Part shown: positions 10,163 to 17,988 of the stretch, piece after piece
How the letters are laid out: each line of letters starts with the position of its first letter
Numbering within the stretch: the stretch's first letter is position 1
From: Comamonadaceae bacterium
Lineage (GTDB): Bacteria > Pseudomonadota > Gammaproteobacteria > Burkholderiales > Burkholderiaceae_C
Assembly: GCA_947373605.1 (NCBI GenBank)
Contig: CANBYM010000019.1
Span: forward strand, 1-37,395
DNA length: 37,395 bases
Reading direction: 5' to 3'
Notes under the pieces: model-generated
Databases searched by the model: none
Told to the model about the DNA's origin: nothing
Seen by the model: only the letters and a program-made list of their open reading frames with translations
Made by a program: the position numbers and the translations under genes

Positions 10163-11230
10163 ATGTATAAAAACACGTTTTTACGGACTGTCTCCCGGAT
10201 TTTCAGCGCTAGCCTGTGTCTGTCGGGAGTGGGGTTTGCCCAGACCCCATTGAACGCCCCCGAGGCGCGCATATCGGACCCAGCCATCCACGCCGACTAC
10301 CGGGCCTATGAGCAACTCGAAGAGCGGATTCACCGTCTCAATGAACAGGGTATACCTGTGCGTGACTACTTTCTAAGCAAAGCCCAGTGCTGGCTGGACG
10401 TGTCCCTGCACGAATATTCACGCAATGACCGCACACCGTTCACGCAGGATGCCTTGACCGAATCAGAACGGTTAATCGTTTTGCTTGAACACCGGACGCG
10501 ACCGGCCTCTATGGAAACGCCGCTGGTCAACGGTGCAGCGCGCCTGCGTCCCGATTTGTGGGCGCGTACAGCAGACCTGAAGCAAGGTGCTGCGCTGGCA
10601 TGCGTGGGACGCGAGGTCGCATGTGCCGAAGTGGAATTGGTGCATGCCGGTAATGAGTTCAACCAGCAGCAGTGGCGCCACGCGAAACCGTATGTGCAAA
10701 TCGCCGAGGAACTGCTGTCGGATGCCAGTGCCCGCGCTGCCAGTTGTCCGGTGGCCGATGCGCCCGCACCGGCACCCCTTGTCCCTGTGCTCGCACCGGC
10801 TGCTGCTGAACGGGTGCCGGCTGCAGTGAGAGTAGCCCTGTCGGCACAGGTGCTGTTCGATTTTGACCAGTTCACACCGTCGCATATACGTGATGCGTCA
10901 CGGGCTGAGCTTGAAGCGCTAGTAGCCCGTGTCAAGCGCGACCACGTCCGGATCGGGTCACTGCAGCTCGTGGGCCATGCCGACCGCCTTAATGGAACGG
11001 GAAACAAGAATTACAACTTGCAGCTCTCGCAAAAGCGAGTAAAGACAGTGCGCGATCTGCTGGCGGCCCAAGAGATGGAAGTCTCCGGGGTCAGCATTGA
11101 CGCCCGCGGTGATACCGACCAGGTGCTGGCGTGCCAGAACCGGTTCAAGACGCGCGATGCGCTACAGGAATGCCTGTCGCCCAACCGGCGTGTGCAAGTG
11201 GAGTTGCTTGGGGTGATTTCGCAGAACTAA
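10163..11230 (+). CDS. OmpA-family peptidoglycan-binding protein
   Basis: The protein has 355 residues and starts 6 bp after the barrel gene's stop, as the third gene of the operon. Residues 1-26 look like a signal peptide (cleavage near Gly-Phe-Ala-Gln). Residues about 40-195 form a helical, Cys-containing N-terminal domain I cannot name. A Pro/Ala-rich linker (about 198-222) leads to a C-terminal OmpA-like domain (about 228-350): a Phe-Asp-Phe-Asp strand, Gly-His-Ala-Asp with Asp274, the Leu-Ser-Gln-Lys-Arg helix with Arg292, and a final Asn-Arg-Arg-Val motif. Asp and Arg at these places bind diaminopimelate in OmpA-like domains. There is no N-terminal barrel, so the protein is probably a periplasmic tether between the wall and the partner barrel encoded just upstream. 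The domain call is firm; the tether role is inferred. Confidence 0.85.
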   Translation: MYKNTFLRTVSRIFSASLCLSGVGFAQTPLNAPEARISDPAIHADYRAYEQLEERIHRLNEQGIPVRDYFLSKAQCWLDVSLHEYSRNDRTPFTQDALTESERLIVLLEHRTRPASMETPLVNGAARLRPDLWARTADLKQGAALACVGREVACAEVELVHAGNEFNQQQWRHAKPYVQIAEELLSDASARAASCPVADAPAPAPLVPVLAPAAAERVPAAVRVALSAQVLFDFDQFTPSHIRDASRAELEALVARVKRDHVRIGSLQLVGHADRLNGTGNKNYNLQLSQKRVKTVRDLLAAQEMEVSGVSIDARGDTDQVLACQNRFKTRDALQECLSPNRRVQVELLGVISQN

Positions 11231-11571
11231 TGACAGGTTGCCCTGCTGTGGGGAACAGCTTCGATGTGCTGCAAACCTGGCGGGAGAAATCGATCGATGG
11301 CGCAGTCCGTGGAGTAGGTTTGCCAATTGGCCACGACCTCCCAAAGGAAGCTCCGGAGAAATTGACTAGCGAATTTTTGCAGTTCTTTCGCAAGACATAG
11401 ATTCAATTGCCGTTGACTAAAAAAATTGTGTGGCCAGATCTGCCGAGGATTTCACCGGGATAAAAGGTCCTGTTTTGTGAAAGCCATTGCAGAATAGTAC
11501 AAGAAGTAGTTGTCCACTTCGGGAGTCGTGGACAACTTGGCCTTCATGCAATCCGGCTGCGCTACTGATTT
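11231..11571. other. Intergenic gap of 341 bp between convergent genes
   Basis: The gap lies between the OmpA-like gene (+) and the protease gene (-). Short open frames cross it on both strands, but none has a start with a ribosome site or recognisable protein features. The only structure I see is the perfect inverted repeat at 11508-11537, listed separately. Confidence 0.5.
11508..11537. terminator. 10-bp inverted repeat between convergent genes, possible terminator
   Basis: Arms AGTTGTCCAC (11508-11517) and GTGGACAACT (11528-11537) are perfectly complementary around a 10-nt loop. The place, just past the protease stop codon and downstream of the OmpA-like gene, suits a bidirectional terminator. 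There is no T-tract on either side, so the call is tentative; a protein-binding palindrome is the alternative. Confidence 0.35.
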
Positions 11572-14202
11572 TTACTTTGCCGTGATGGTCACCGGTATGG
11601 TGAGCGTAGCGCTCAGGCCGGCGTTGTCCACTGCAACCACTTTTAAACTGTAGCTACCTAAAACCGGGTTGGGCCAATTAGCGGTGAGAGTGCTTCCGAT
11701 AATCGAGAAGCCCATTCCGAGTGGCACGCCGGATATCGTGATGGCCATCGAAGTGGCAGCTGCGTCCGTGATGCTGATAGTGCCGCTCATCGCCTTGCCC
11801 ACCACACCAGTCATGGCTGCCGCCGTGATCAAAGGTCCTGCAGTGGCAATCTTGACTGTGTAAACACCTGTGCCACTTAGACTGGTTTTTGTGTCCTTGA
11901 CGGTTACGGTTACGCTAAAGCTTCCTACAACCGGATTTGCCCAACTCACAACACCGGCAGAATTTATAGTCATACCAGCAGGGGCGCCTGTAAGCGTGTA
12001 GGTAACTGGATTCGGTGCCGTCGAAGCCACCGTAAATGACAGGGCTATACCAGGCTTGCCAAGAATCGTTGCACTTCCCACGGAAGGAGGTAAAGGCGCA
12101 GATATGGCCACGCTGATCACGCCTTGGCCGATCAGTGAAGTCTTCGAATCCTTCGCTAATACGGTGACGCTGTAGTTCCCTGCAACCGGTGTGGCCCAAC
12201 TCAGGACGCCACTCGTGCTGATAACCATACCTGTAGGCGCGCCGCTAATGCTGTAAGTCACGGGATTTGTCGACGTCACAGCCGTAGCAAATGAAAACGC
12301 AGACCCCACTGAACCCGTGGCAGAAGCCGCAGCTACAACCGGCGCAGCTTGTTGAGCGATAGTGACTGTGTATACGCCCTGCCCGTTGAGAGCCGTCTTG
12401 CTGTCTTTTGCACTGACAGTGACTGCGTATGTGCCGACCAATGGGGCTGGCCAACTCACTACACCTGTGTTGCTGATGGTCATTCCGGTAGGCGCATTGC
12501 CCAGGGTGTAGGTGACCGGGTTGGGCGCAAGCACCGATGCGGTGAACGTCAGCGGGGTTCCCGCCACGCCGCCAATAGTCGCTGGGGTCACCACTGGTGC
12601 AGTGGCACTGCCTGACGATGTTAGTGCGCTTAGGAGTCCGGTGACATTGGGCGTGCCCAGCCCGGTCAGGGGGTCATAACCCACTTTGGCGGTGCAAAGC
12701 GCACAAGTGCCATCTGAACCCTTGGTAATGTCAGCAAACACGCTGGCATAGGTACCGGGTACCGTAGCAATCTGACCATATAAAACGGAGTGCGGCGCAC
12801 CTAGGACGGGTTTGCCCGACTGCGCCCGTGCTGCATTGGCAATCGCCATCAAGCCCGCCCATTGTGGAGTAGAAAGGCTCGTACCCCCCACACTCAGCCA
12901 ACTAGTTGTGGTGGTTCCCGGAGTTTGTACTGCGACATACTGACCTGACGCCGGATCCGCATTGAAAGCAACATCGGCCACGGCGCGGTGTGGCAAGGAA
13001 CTTACACCGGGAACTGTATTGTTCTGATAGCTCGGCGTCGGCGTATAGGCACTGACACCCCCGCCTGTGCCGGACCAGCTTATTTCACTGCGTGCTCCGG
13101 AGCCTGTGTAGGTCAGTGTGGTTCCACCCACTGCAACCACGTTTGATGAGACCGAAGGCCAGGAGACCGCTGCGCCTGAGTCGCCGGTCGCTGCAAGGTA
13201 CGTCATGCCCGCGCCCGTAAAAACAGAATCTACCGAACTGGTCCAACTACCTTCTGCAGCACCAAAGCTCATAGAAACAATGCCTGGCCCCATAGTGTTG
13301 GCCAATTTCACGGCACCCAACAAACTGTTGAGCGATGCATCTGGCGCTTCAATCAGCACAATGCGGGCTAACGGTGCGGTGGCGTGCGCCCATTGAACAT
13401 CAAGGGTAATTTCAGTGGCCCAACCCGCGTCATATGCGGGTGCGACGCTGCTCATAGTGCCATTTGCGGTGCTGAAAACTACGGAGAATTCGCATGCAGT
13501 TGGTGAAGCTGACGGCAACGGGAGTGCCACTGTCGACGCCATGGATTTAGTCGTGCAAGCTGACAAACCAAACTTGGTATTGAATGCCGCAAGCTCTGCC
13601 GCCGCATTGGGATCATGTTGCGCATCCACAATATAAATTGTCTGTCCCGCACCCATTTGTGCAGCCTGCGCTGCAGTAACAGTCGCGCCAGCAACGGGCA
13701 AAGAAGGCAAACCATAAGCCGCTCTGATCTGCGCCGGCGTATAGGTGGCAATCACTGTAGATGCCGCCATGGGCGCAGCGGACCCGTCGGCCGACATTTG
13801 TGCGTTACGCCGTGCACGCGCAGTGTGAGGCTCGCGCATATCTTGTGCTGTCAGGCGTCGAGTGGACAATTCGCTCAGTTCTGCCGAAATCGCCTGGTGG
13901 TGCGCAGCATGACGGGAGGATGCATCTGGATTGACAGTGTCTCTATCATCAGGTGCACTGAGCAATTCGGGTGCCGAATGGAAAAAGGGCTGTGCAATCT
14001 GCATGGCAGCCGCTTCCGGTAGATTCGCCATGTTGATCGTTAAGGTAGTCGAGCCTGTAGCCAACTGCGACTGGGGGCCTGCAGAAGTTGAACTACCGGT
14101 AGAACCACCATCGCCGCCACCGCAGGCGCTCAAAACCAGTGCTGCGCTAAGAGCAGGCAATGCCAAGCGCGATACAGTCGAACAAAATGGAATTTTTTTC
14201 AT
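11572..14202 (-). CDS. Sedolisin (peptidase S53) lipoprotein with four C-terminal Ig-like repeats
   Basis: The frame extends up to 14265, but the ATG at 14202 is preferred: it has GGAG 10 nt upstream and opens a lipoprotein signal with lipobox Leu-Ser-Ala-Cys (Cys27). The product has 876 residues. A short propeptide-like region (about 50-150) precedes the S53 domain (about 150-530). Catalytic residues are visible: Glu264 and Asp268 in ExxxD, the oxyanion Asp341 in Ala-Thr-Gly-Asp-Ser-Gly, and Ser442 in Gly-Gly-Thr-Ser-Leu-Ser-Thr-Pro. The end of the domain has the Asp-Ile...Gly-Tyr-Asp-Pro-Leu-Thr-Gly-Leu-Gly calcium-site pattern. Sedolisins are acid-active serine-carboxyl endopeptidases. Four Ig-like (He_PIG-type) repeats of about 82-90 residues follow. 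A lipid-anchored, surface or periplasmic protease is likely. The Ig repeats could bind substrate or hold the enzyme away from the membrane. A good sigma-70-type promoter lies upstream. Confidence 0.9.
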   Translation of the reverse strand: MKKIPFCSTVSRLALPALSAALVLSACGGGDGGSTGSSTSAGPQSQLATGSTTLTINMANLPEAAAMQIAQPFFHSAPELLSAPDDRDTVNPDASSRHAAHHQAISAELSELSTRRLTAQDMREPHTARARRNAQMSADGSAAPMAASTVIATYTPAQIRAAYGLPSLPVAGATVTAAQAAQMGAGQTIYIVDAQHDPNAAAELAAFNTKFGLSACTTKSMASTVALPLPSASPTACEFSVVFSTANGTMSSVAPAYDAGWATEITLDVQWAHATAPLARIVLIEAPDASLNSLLGAVKLANTMGPGIVSMSFGAAEGSWTSSVDSVFTGAGMTYLAATGDSGAAVSWPSVSSNVVAVGGTTLTYTGSGARSEISWSGTGGGVSAYTPTPSYQNNTVPGVSSLPHRAVADVAFNADPASGQYVAVQTPGTTTTSWLSVGGTSLSTPQWAGLMAIANAARAQSGKPVLGAPHSVLYGQIATVPGTYASVFADITKGSDGTCALCTAKVGYDPLTGLGTPNVTGLLSALTSSGSATAPVVTPATIGGVAGTPLTFTASVLAPNPVTYTLGNAPTGMTISNTGVVSWPAPLVGTYAVTVSAKDSKTALNGQGVYTVTIAQQAAPVVAAASATGSVGSAFSFATAVTSTNPVTYSISGAPTGMVISTSGVLSWATPVAGNYSVTVLAKDSKTSLIGQGVISVAISAPLPPSVGSATILGKPGIALSFTVASTAPNPVTYTLTGAPAGMTINSAGVVSWANPVVGSFSVTVTVKDTKTSLSGTGVYTVKIATAGPLITAAAMTGVVGKAMSGTISITDAAATSMAITISGVPLGMGFSIIGSTLTANWPNPVLGSYSLKVVAVDNAGLSATLTIPVTITAK
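11575..12600 (-). repeat. Four tandem Ig-like (He_PIG-type) repeats in the sedolisin gene
   Basis: Each unit runs about 82-90 codons and carries the recurring patterns Asn-Pro-Val-Thr-Tyr, Gly-Ala-Pro-Thr-Gly-Met, Gly-Val-Val-Ser-Trp and Ser-Val-Thr-Val-x-x-Lys-Asp-x-Lys-Thr. The first three units are close copies of each other. The fourth, at the C terminus, is diverged, with Gly-Val-Pro-Leu-Gly-Met in place of the third-strand motif. Confidence 0.75.
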
Positions 14203-14730
14203 GGCAACTTCGCTCCAAAAAAAGGGCGAGGGCCACGCTAAATCAATGTTGTGCAATTTCTGCAATCAAACTATATGGTTTGAATCAACACTGGCAACCC
14301 CGCTGCCGTTTCGCTCGCGCGAATTAGGCCGGTGGCTTTGCGTCCCTGTCTTTCGACAGGTTTGCCCTCAGGTATCCGCGACATGCGGGTACATCACTGA
14401 ATTCTACACAACAATTTTATTTTTATCAATTTTTTTTGCTCTCATTGTCAATGGTCAGAAGAGGCATGTTTTTGAAGGCACTTTTTGGCGCGTTGCGTCG
14501 CCCTCTCAAGGTCGGTGCGATTTGGTAATTGTGAACGCCATTGACTCCGTCTGACTGGCTATAGTCGGTAAATCACGCAAGATCAAGGCTCGTCAACTTC
14601 ATTTTGAGCAGTGCCCAGTACAAGAGGGCGGTACGGTGCGTTTCATGCCTGATAGCATCTTTACGAATTCTTCAAACGTCCCGACCAGCCGCACCCCATA
14701 ATCGGGGGCGATAACTTAAAAACACTGACC
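14203..14730. other. 528-bp divergent intergenic region
   Basis: It separates two lipoprotein genes read outwards. It holds the protease promoter (14270-14297, - strand), a 6-bp hairpin (CCTGTC at 14345-14350, GACAGG at 14355-14360) and an AT-rich island around 14400-14440 with long T runs. For the + strand gene I see only weak candidates: TATAGT at 14560 and CATAAT at 14697, neither with a well-spaced -35 box. Open frames here look non-coding. Confidence 0.5.
14270..14297 (-). promoter_or_regulatory. Predicted sigma-70-type promoter of the sedolisin gene
   Basis: On the - strand, TTGCCA (14297-14292) and TATAGT (14275-14270) are separated by 16 bp; each box matches the consensus at five of six positions. 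Transcription would start near 14263, giving a leader of about 60 nt before the ATG at 14202. The -10 box overlaps a palindrome TCAAAC-N6-GTTTGA (14266-14283), which could be an operator. Confidence 0.45.
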
Positions 14731-15957
14731 ATGCAACTGCGCGACCTCCGTATTCTTTTGATGACACTGCTTTTGTCAATGCTACTTTCTGCGTGTGGAG
14801 GTGGCGGAAGCGGGGCTCCTGCGCCCACCGGTGGGCTTACGCTCACGCCCGGTAATACGCAGGTGACGATTACTTGGGCGCAAGCCCCAGGGGTCGAGTA
14901 CTGGTTGATGTACGCACCAACAGCCTCGGCGATCGATATGAAAAATGCGCCGGCCGGGCACGTATGGGTTACCAATATCAGTTCCCCGTACACCGTAACT
15001 GGGCTGACCAACGGGACCACCTACTCATTTACCATGAACGGACGAACGGGCGGAGGCCCAGGCGGACCGCAAACGCCAACCGTATCCGCAGTACCGCGAG
15101 CAGCCGGTACAACAGGTCTGTGGACGACGGGTACGCCATTGGCAAACGACTTGCAAGGCGTGGCTACGGACGGTACGAATTACTATAGCGTTGGAGCACA
15201 AGGATCTGTCTATAAGTCAACTGACGGACAGAACTGGAGCAATGTTTCAAGTTCAGTTACCGGAACCAATACCCTGAGCGCGGTTGCATACGCAAATACC
15301 TCGGCGCTGTATGTTGTATCCGATACCGCCAAGCATGTTTACTATGGAACGGACCCTTCTAACTTGACGCAGGCTCCGGCACTTTCCGCCAACATCAATG
15401 CCTTTGCAACGGATGGGACAAATATCGTTGCCGTGGGCGACAGTGGAACTATTCTTTTGAGTACAACCGGTTCAACGTGGTCCGCGGCCAGCAGCGTTCC
15501 TGGATCAGCCAGTTTGTATGGGGTTGTTTATTCCAGCGGAATTTGGGTCGCGGTTGGTGCCAATGGTGCTGTTTACGTGAGTACTGACAGTGGTGCCCAT
15601 TGGGCCGTGCCCTCGGGCACATACTCGACAGTGGCTCAACGCCTCAACGGGGTTGCCGGCTACGGAACTTCGTTTGTTGCGGTGGGCGTCAATGGCACGG
15701 TGGTAACTAGCACGGATGGTGCAAATTGGTCATCACAAACTCTGCCCGGTTCAGCGACCTTTTACGCGGTGAACGCTTCTCAGTCCCAGTCTCAATATTT
15801 GATCGTTGGTGCTACGGGCACTGCGTTTTTGAGCACGGACTTGGCGACTTGGACTCCGGAAGTAACCAACCTCAGCAACGACCTTAAGGCGATAGCCGGA
15901 TCGGCAACCAAGTACGTGGTTGTGGGTCTTAGCGGTGCAAACGCGATATCCAATTAG
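14731..15957 (+). CDS. Lipoprotein with fibronectin-III domain and Asp-box beta-propeller
   Basis: The protein has 408 residues. A lipoprotein signal ends at Leu-Leu-Ser-Ala-Cys (Cys22) and is followed by a Gly-rich stretch. Residues about 33-125 look like one fibronectin type III domain (Thr-Ile-Thr-Trp, then Tyr-Thr-Val-Thr-Gly-Leu-Thr-Asn-Gly-Thr-Thr-Tyr). Residues about 130-405 contain repeats of the form Val-Ala-Val-Gly-x-x-Gly-x-x-x-x-Ser-Thr-Asp-Gly-x-x-Trp, which are Asp-box/BNR signatures of a beta-propeller related to YCF48-like or sialidase-like folds. No sialidase catalytic residues are evident, so I call no enzyme. The start is supported by the signal peptide rather than by its ribosome site, which is weak. 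It is divergent from the sedolisin, and both are probably envelope lipoproteins. The ligand is unknown. Confidence 0.75.
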   Translation: MQLRDLRILLMTLLLSMLLSACGGGGSGAPAPTGGLTLTPGNTQVTITWAQAPGVEYWLMYAPTASAIDMKNAPAGHVWVTNISSPYTVTGLTNGTTYSFTMNGRTGGGPGGPQTPTVSAVPRAAGTTGLWTTGTPLANDLQGVATDGTNYYSVGAQGSVYKSTDGQNWSNVSSSVTGTNTLSAVAYANTSALYVVSDTAKHVYYGTDPSNLTQAPALSANINAFATDGTNIVAVGDSGTILLSTTGSTWSAASSVPGSASLYGVVYSSGIWVAVGANGAVYVSTDSGAHWAVPSGTYSTVAQRLNGVAGYGTSFVAVGVNGTVVTSTDGANWSSQTLPGSATFYAVNASQSQSQYLIVGATGTAFLSTDLATWTPEVTNLSNDLKAIAGSATKYVVVGLSGANAISN

Positions 15958-15984
15958 TCCATTGGGTCAGCCGGCGAATGACAT

Positions 15985-16014
15985 AGTTTCTTTCCACTTG
16001 AGTGGAAAGAAACT
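15985..16014. terminator. Bidirectional terminator hairpin
   Basis: A perfect 13-bp stem (AGTTTCTTTCCAC, 15985-15997; GTGGAAAGAAACT, 16002-16014) with a TTGA loop sits between two convergent genes, 27 bp after the propeller gene stop and 21 bp after the hydrolase gene stop. No strong T-tract follows on either strand, so it may work through stem stability or as a 3'-end stabiliser. Confidence 0.65.
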
Positions 16015-16035
16015 CCCTTCTGTATCGGCGATTGA

Positions 16036-16911
16036 TCACACTACCGGGTTTTGAATCTCCCCGATTCCATCAATGGAAATGCGAACGACATCTCCTGATT
16101 GAAGGTATTTGGGAGGCGTAAAGCCGATACCTACTCCAACGGGTGTGCCGGTGGCAATCACATCGCCGGGGTACAAGGTGATACCGGCACTGAGCGTTTC
16201 AATCAGCGTCGGGATGTCAAAAATCAGATCTTTGGTGGATGCGTTCTGGCGTTCTTCGCCATTGACCCAGCAGCGCACCTGTGTGTCGGCAACATTCAGT
16301 TGGTCGGCGCTTGCCAACCAGGGTCCCATAGGACAGAACGTGTCAAATGATTTACCCAAATGCCACTGCGAATGACGGCTTTGCCAGTCCCGTGCTGTGA
16401 CGTCGTTGACGATGGTGTAACCCCATACATGTTCCATGGCTTTAGCTTTGCTGATGCCTTTTCCGCCACGTCCTATCACTACAGCCAGTTCTGCCTCGTA
16501 ATCAATGGCGGTGGAAACTCCAACAGGCATTTCGATAGCCGCACCGGTGGGAATTACGCACTCGGGTACCTTGGTGAAGATGATGGGAAAGCTGGGTATT
16601 TCTCCGCCGGACTTGGCACTGCTGTCAAAACCACTGCGCGCAAACTCCTTGGCATGGGCATGGTAATTTTTCCCCACGCAAAAAATATTGCGTATTGGTT
16701 TGGGTAAGGGCGCGCGCAGGCTCACTGCATTCAAAGGCAATGCGGCAAGCGTCGGCGGCAATGACTGTCCTGCCGCAAGCATTTCCACAATGGGCAAAGC
16801 ACCCAGTTCTCGCTTGGCCAACGGCATGTCAAATGGCGTCACGCTCTGCAGATCATCGGATACCAATCCGACGTGGGGTTGCTGTTGATACAAAAAGGCT
16901 GCAATGCGCAT
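16036..16911 (-). CDS. Fumarylacetoacetate hydrolase (FAH) family protein
   Basis: The protein has 291 residues, the usual size for the short bacterial FAH branch. The fold's landmarks are all present: Gly-Lys-Asn-Tyr-His-Ala-His-Ala-Lys-Glu (80-89), metal ligands Glu139 and Glu141 in Asp-Tyr-Glu-Ala-Glu plus Asp170 in Asn-Asp-Val-Thr-Ala-Arg-Asp, the Gly-Lys-Ser-Phe-Asp-Thr-Phe-Cys-Pro-Met-Gly-Pro segment (186-197), and Gly-Asp-Val-Ile-Ala-Thr-Gly-Thr-Pro near the C terminus. Family members use Mg or Mn to cleave or isomerise acylpyruvate-like compounds in aromatic-acid degradation; the exact substrate cannot be read from sequence. The start ATG at 16911 follows GGAA. The gene is divergent from a Bug receptor gene with 70 bp between the two starts, a common pairing in Burkholderiales where receptor and enzyme serve the same organic acid (inference). 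Confidence 0.88.
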   Translation of the reverse strand: MRIAAFLYQQQPHVGLVSDDLQSVTPFDMPLAKRELGALPIVEMLAAGQSLPPTLAALPLNAVSLRAPLPKPIRNIFCVGKNYHAHAKEFARSGFDSSAKSGGEIPSFPIIFTKVPECVIPTGAAIEMPVGVSTAIDYEAELAVVIGRGGKGISKAKAMEHVWGYTIVNDVTARDWQSRHSQWHLGKSFDTFCPMGPWLASADQLNVADTQVRCWVNGEERQNASTKDLIFDIPTLIETLSAGITLYPGDVIATGTPVGVGIGFTPPKYLQSGDVVRISIDGIGEIQNPVV

Positions 16912-16981
16912 GGGTAATTTCCATTAGTGAAAGTGAACGAATTGCACATGGTAAAGTGATTTGCAAATAAGAGGAGACACC

Positions 16982-17974
16982 ATGAAGACACACGGCACCA
17001 CTTCGCCGGCGGTATGGGTTTGTGCGCTATTTCTTGCAATCACGAGCATTGCAACGGTCCAGGCCCAAACCACTGCGTATCCTGCCCGGCCCATCACGAT
17101 GGTGGTGCCATTCCCGCCCGGGGGGCTGGCCGATACCGTGGCGCGCCCAGTAGCCGAGGCGATGGGCCGCGAACTGGGTCAAACTGTCGTGATCGAAAAC
17201 AAGGCAGGTGCCGGTGGTGGCATCGGAATGGGCGTGGCGGCCAAATCCAAGCCCGATGGCTACACCGTCCTCATGGCGCTCTCCTCATTTTCTGTCCTCC
17301 CCGAGGCCGATGCGCTGCTGGGCCGCTCACCCATGTACGTAATGGGCGATCTGCGACCGCTGGCCCGTTTTACTGCGGACCCCACGGTGCTGGCTGTGCG
17401 TGCGGACGCGCCTTGGAAAACGGTGAAAGATTTTGTGGATGACGCGCGTAAACGTCCCGGAGCGATCAACTACGGATCGTCCGGAAATTACGGCACCATG
17501 CACGTGCCTATGGAAATGCTGGCGCAAAGCAGCGGGGTACGTCTGATGCACATTCCGTACACCGGAGCAGGCCCTGCCGTACTGGCCTTGCTGAGTGGCC
17601 AGGTCGACGCACTGTCCACGGGGCCGGCCACGGTTTTGCAGCAGGTGAAGGCGGGCAAGATCCGGATATTGGGACATTGGGGCCAAGGCCGATTGGAGGC
17701 GTTTCCGGATGTGCCCAGCCTGAAGGATCAGGGATTCAATGTTGAATACGCTCAGTGGTCTGGCATGTTTATTCCCAGCACAACACCGGAGCCCATCGCG
17801 CAACGATTGCGCGCCGCCGCGCGCGCCGCGGCCAACGACGCCAAAGTGCGGGAAGCCATTCATAGTGCCGGAAGCCCCGTGTTGTACCTGGATAGCCCTG
17901 ACTTTGAAAAATATGTGCAGGAGGATGTCAAGCGCATGGTGGACGTAGTCCGGCGTATTGGCAAAGTGGAATAA
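16982..17974 (+). CDS. Bug-family (TctC-like) tripartite tricarboxylate transporter substrate-binding protein
   Basis: The start ATG at 16982 has AGAGGAG 5 nt upstream; an in-frame TTG at 16961 is not preferred. The product has 330 residues with a signal peptide ending near Val-Gln-Ala-Gln. Family features are present: Tyr-Pro-x-Arg-Pro-Ile-Thr-Met-Val-Val-Pro-Phe-Pro-Pro-Gly-Gly at the mature N terminus, an Asn-Lys-x-Gly-Ala-Gly-Gly motif, Pro-Asp-Gly-Tyr-Thr, Asn-Tyr-Gly-Ser-Ser-Gly, His-Ile-Pro-Tyr and Phe-Pro-Asp-Val-Pro. Bug proteins are periplasmic receptors for carboxylates or related acids. No TctA/TctB membrane gene is nearby, so this is an orphan receptor or works with a distant permease. 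It is followed after 14 bp by a paralogue. Confidence 0.92.
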   Translation: MKTHGTTSPAVWVCALFLAITSIATVQAQTTAYPARPITMVVPFPPGGLADTVARPVAEAMGRELGQTVVIENKAGAGGGIGMGVAAKSKPDGYTVLMALSSFSVLPEADALLGRSPMYVMGDLRPLARFTADPTVLAVRADAPWKTVKDFVDDARKRPGAINYGSSGNYGTMHVPMEMLAQSSGVRLMHIPYTGAGPAVLALLSGQVDALSTGPATVLQQVKAGKIRILGHWGQGRLEAFPDVPSLKDQGFNVEYAQWSGMFIPSTTPEPIAQRLRAAARAAANDAKVREAIHSAGSPVLYLDSPDFEKYVQEDVKRMVDVVRRIGKVE

Positions 17975-17988
17975 CAGGAACACAAACA

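Noticed and set aside
11145-11400. Small open frames on both strands after the OmpA-like gene
   Set aside because: They overlap the end of that gene, lack ribosome sites and show no recognisable motif.
11508-11537. DnaA-box-like sequence within the TTGTCCAC inverted repeat
   Set aside because: It deviates from the TTWTNCACA consensus and occurs only as the two arms of one palindrome; there is no cluster or AT-rich unwinding region, so no origin is called.
14541-14565. TTGACT and TATAGT as a promoter for the propeller lipoprotein
   Set aside because: The spacing is only 13 bp, too short for a sigma-70 promoter.
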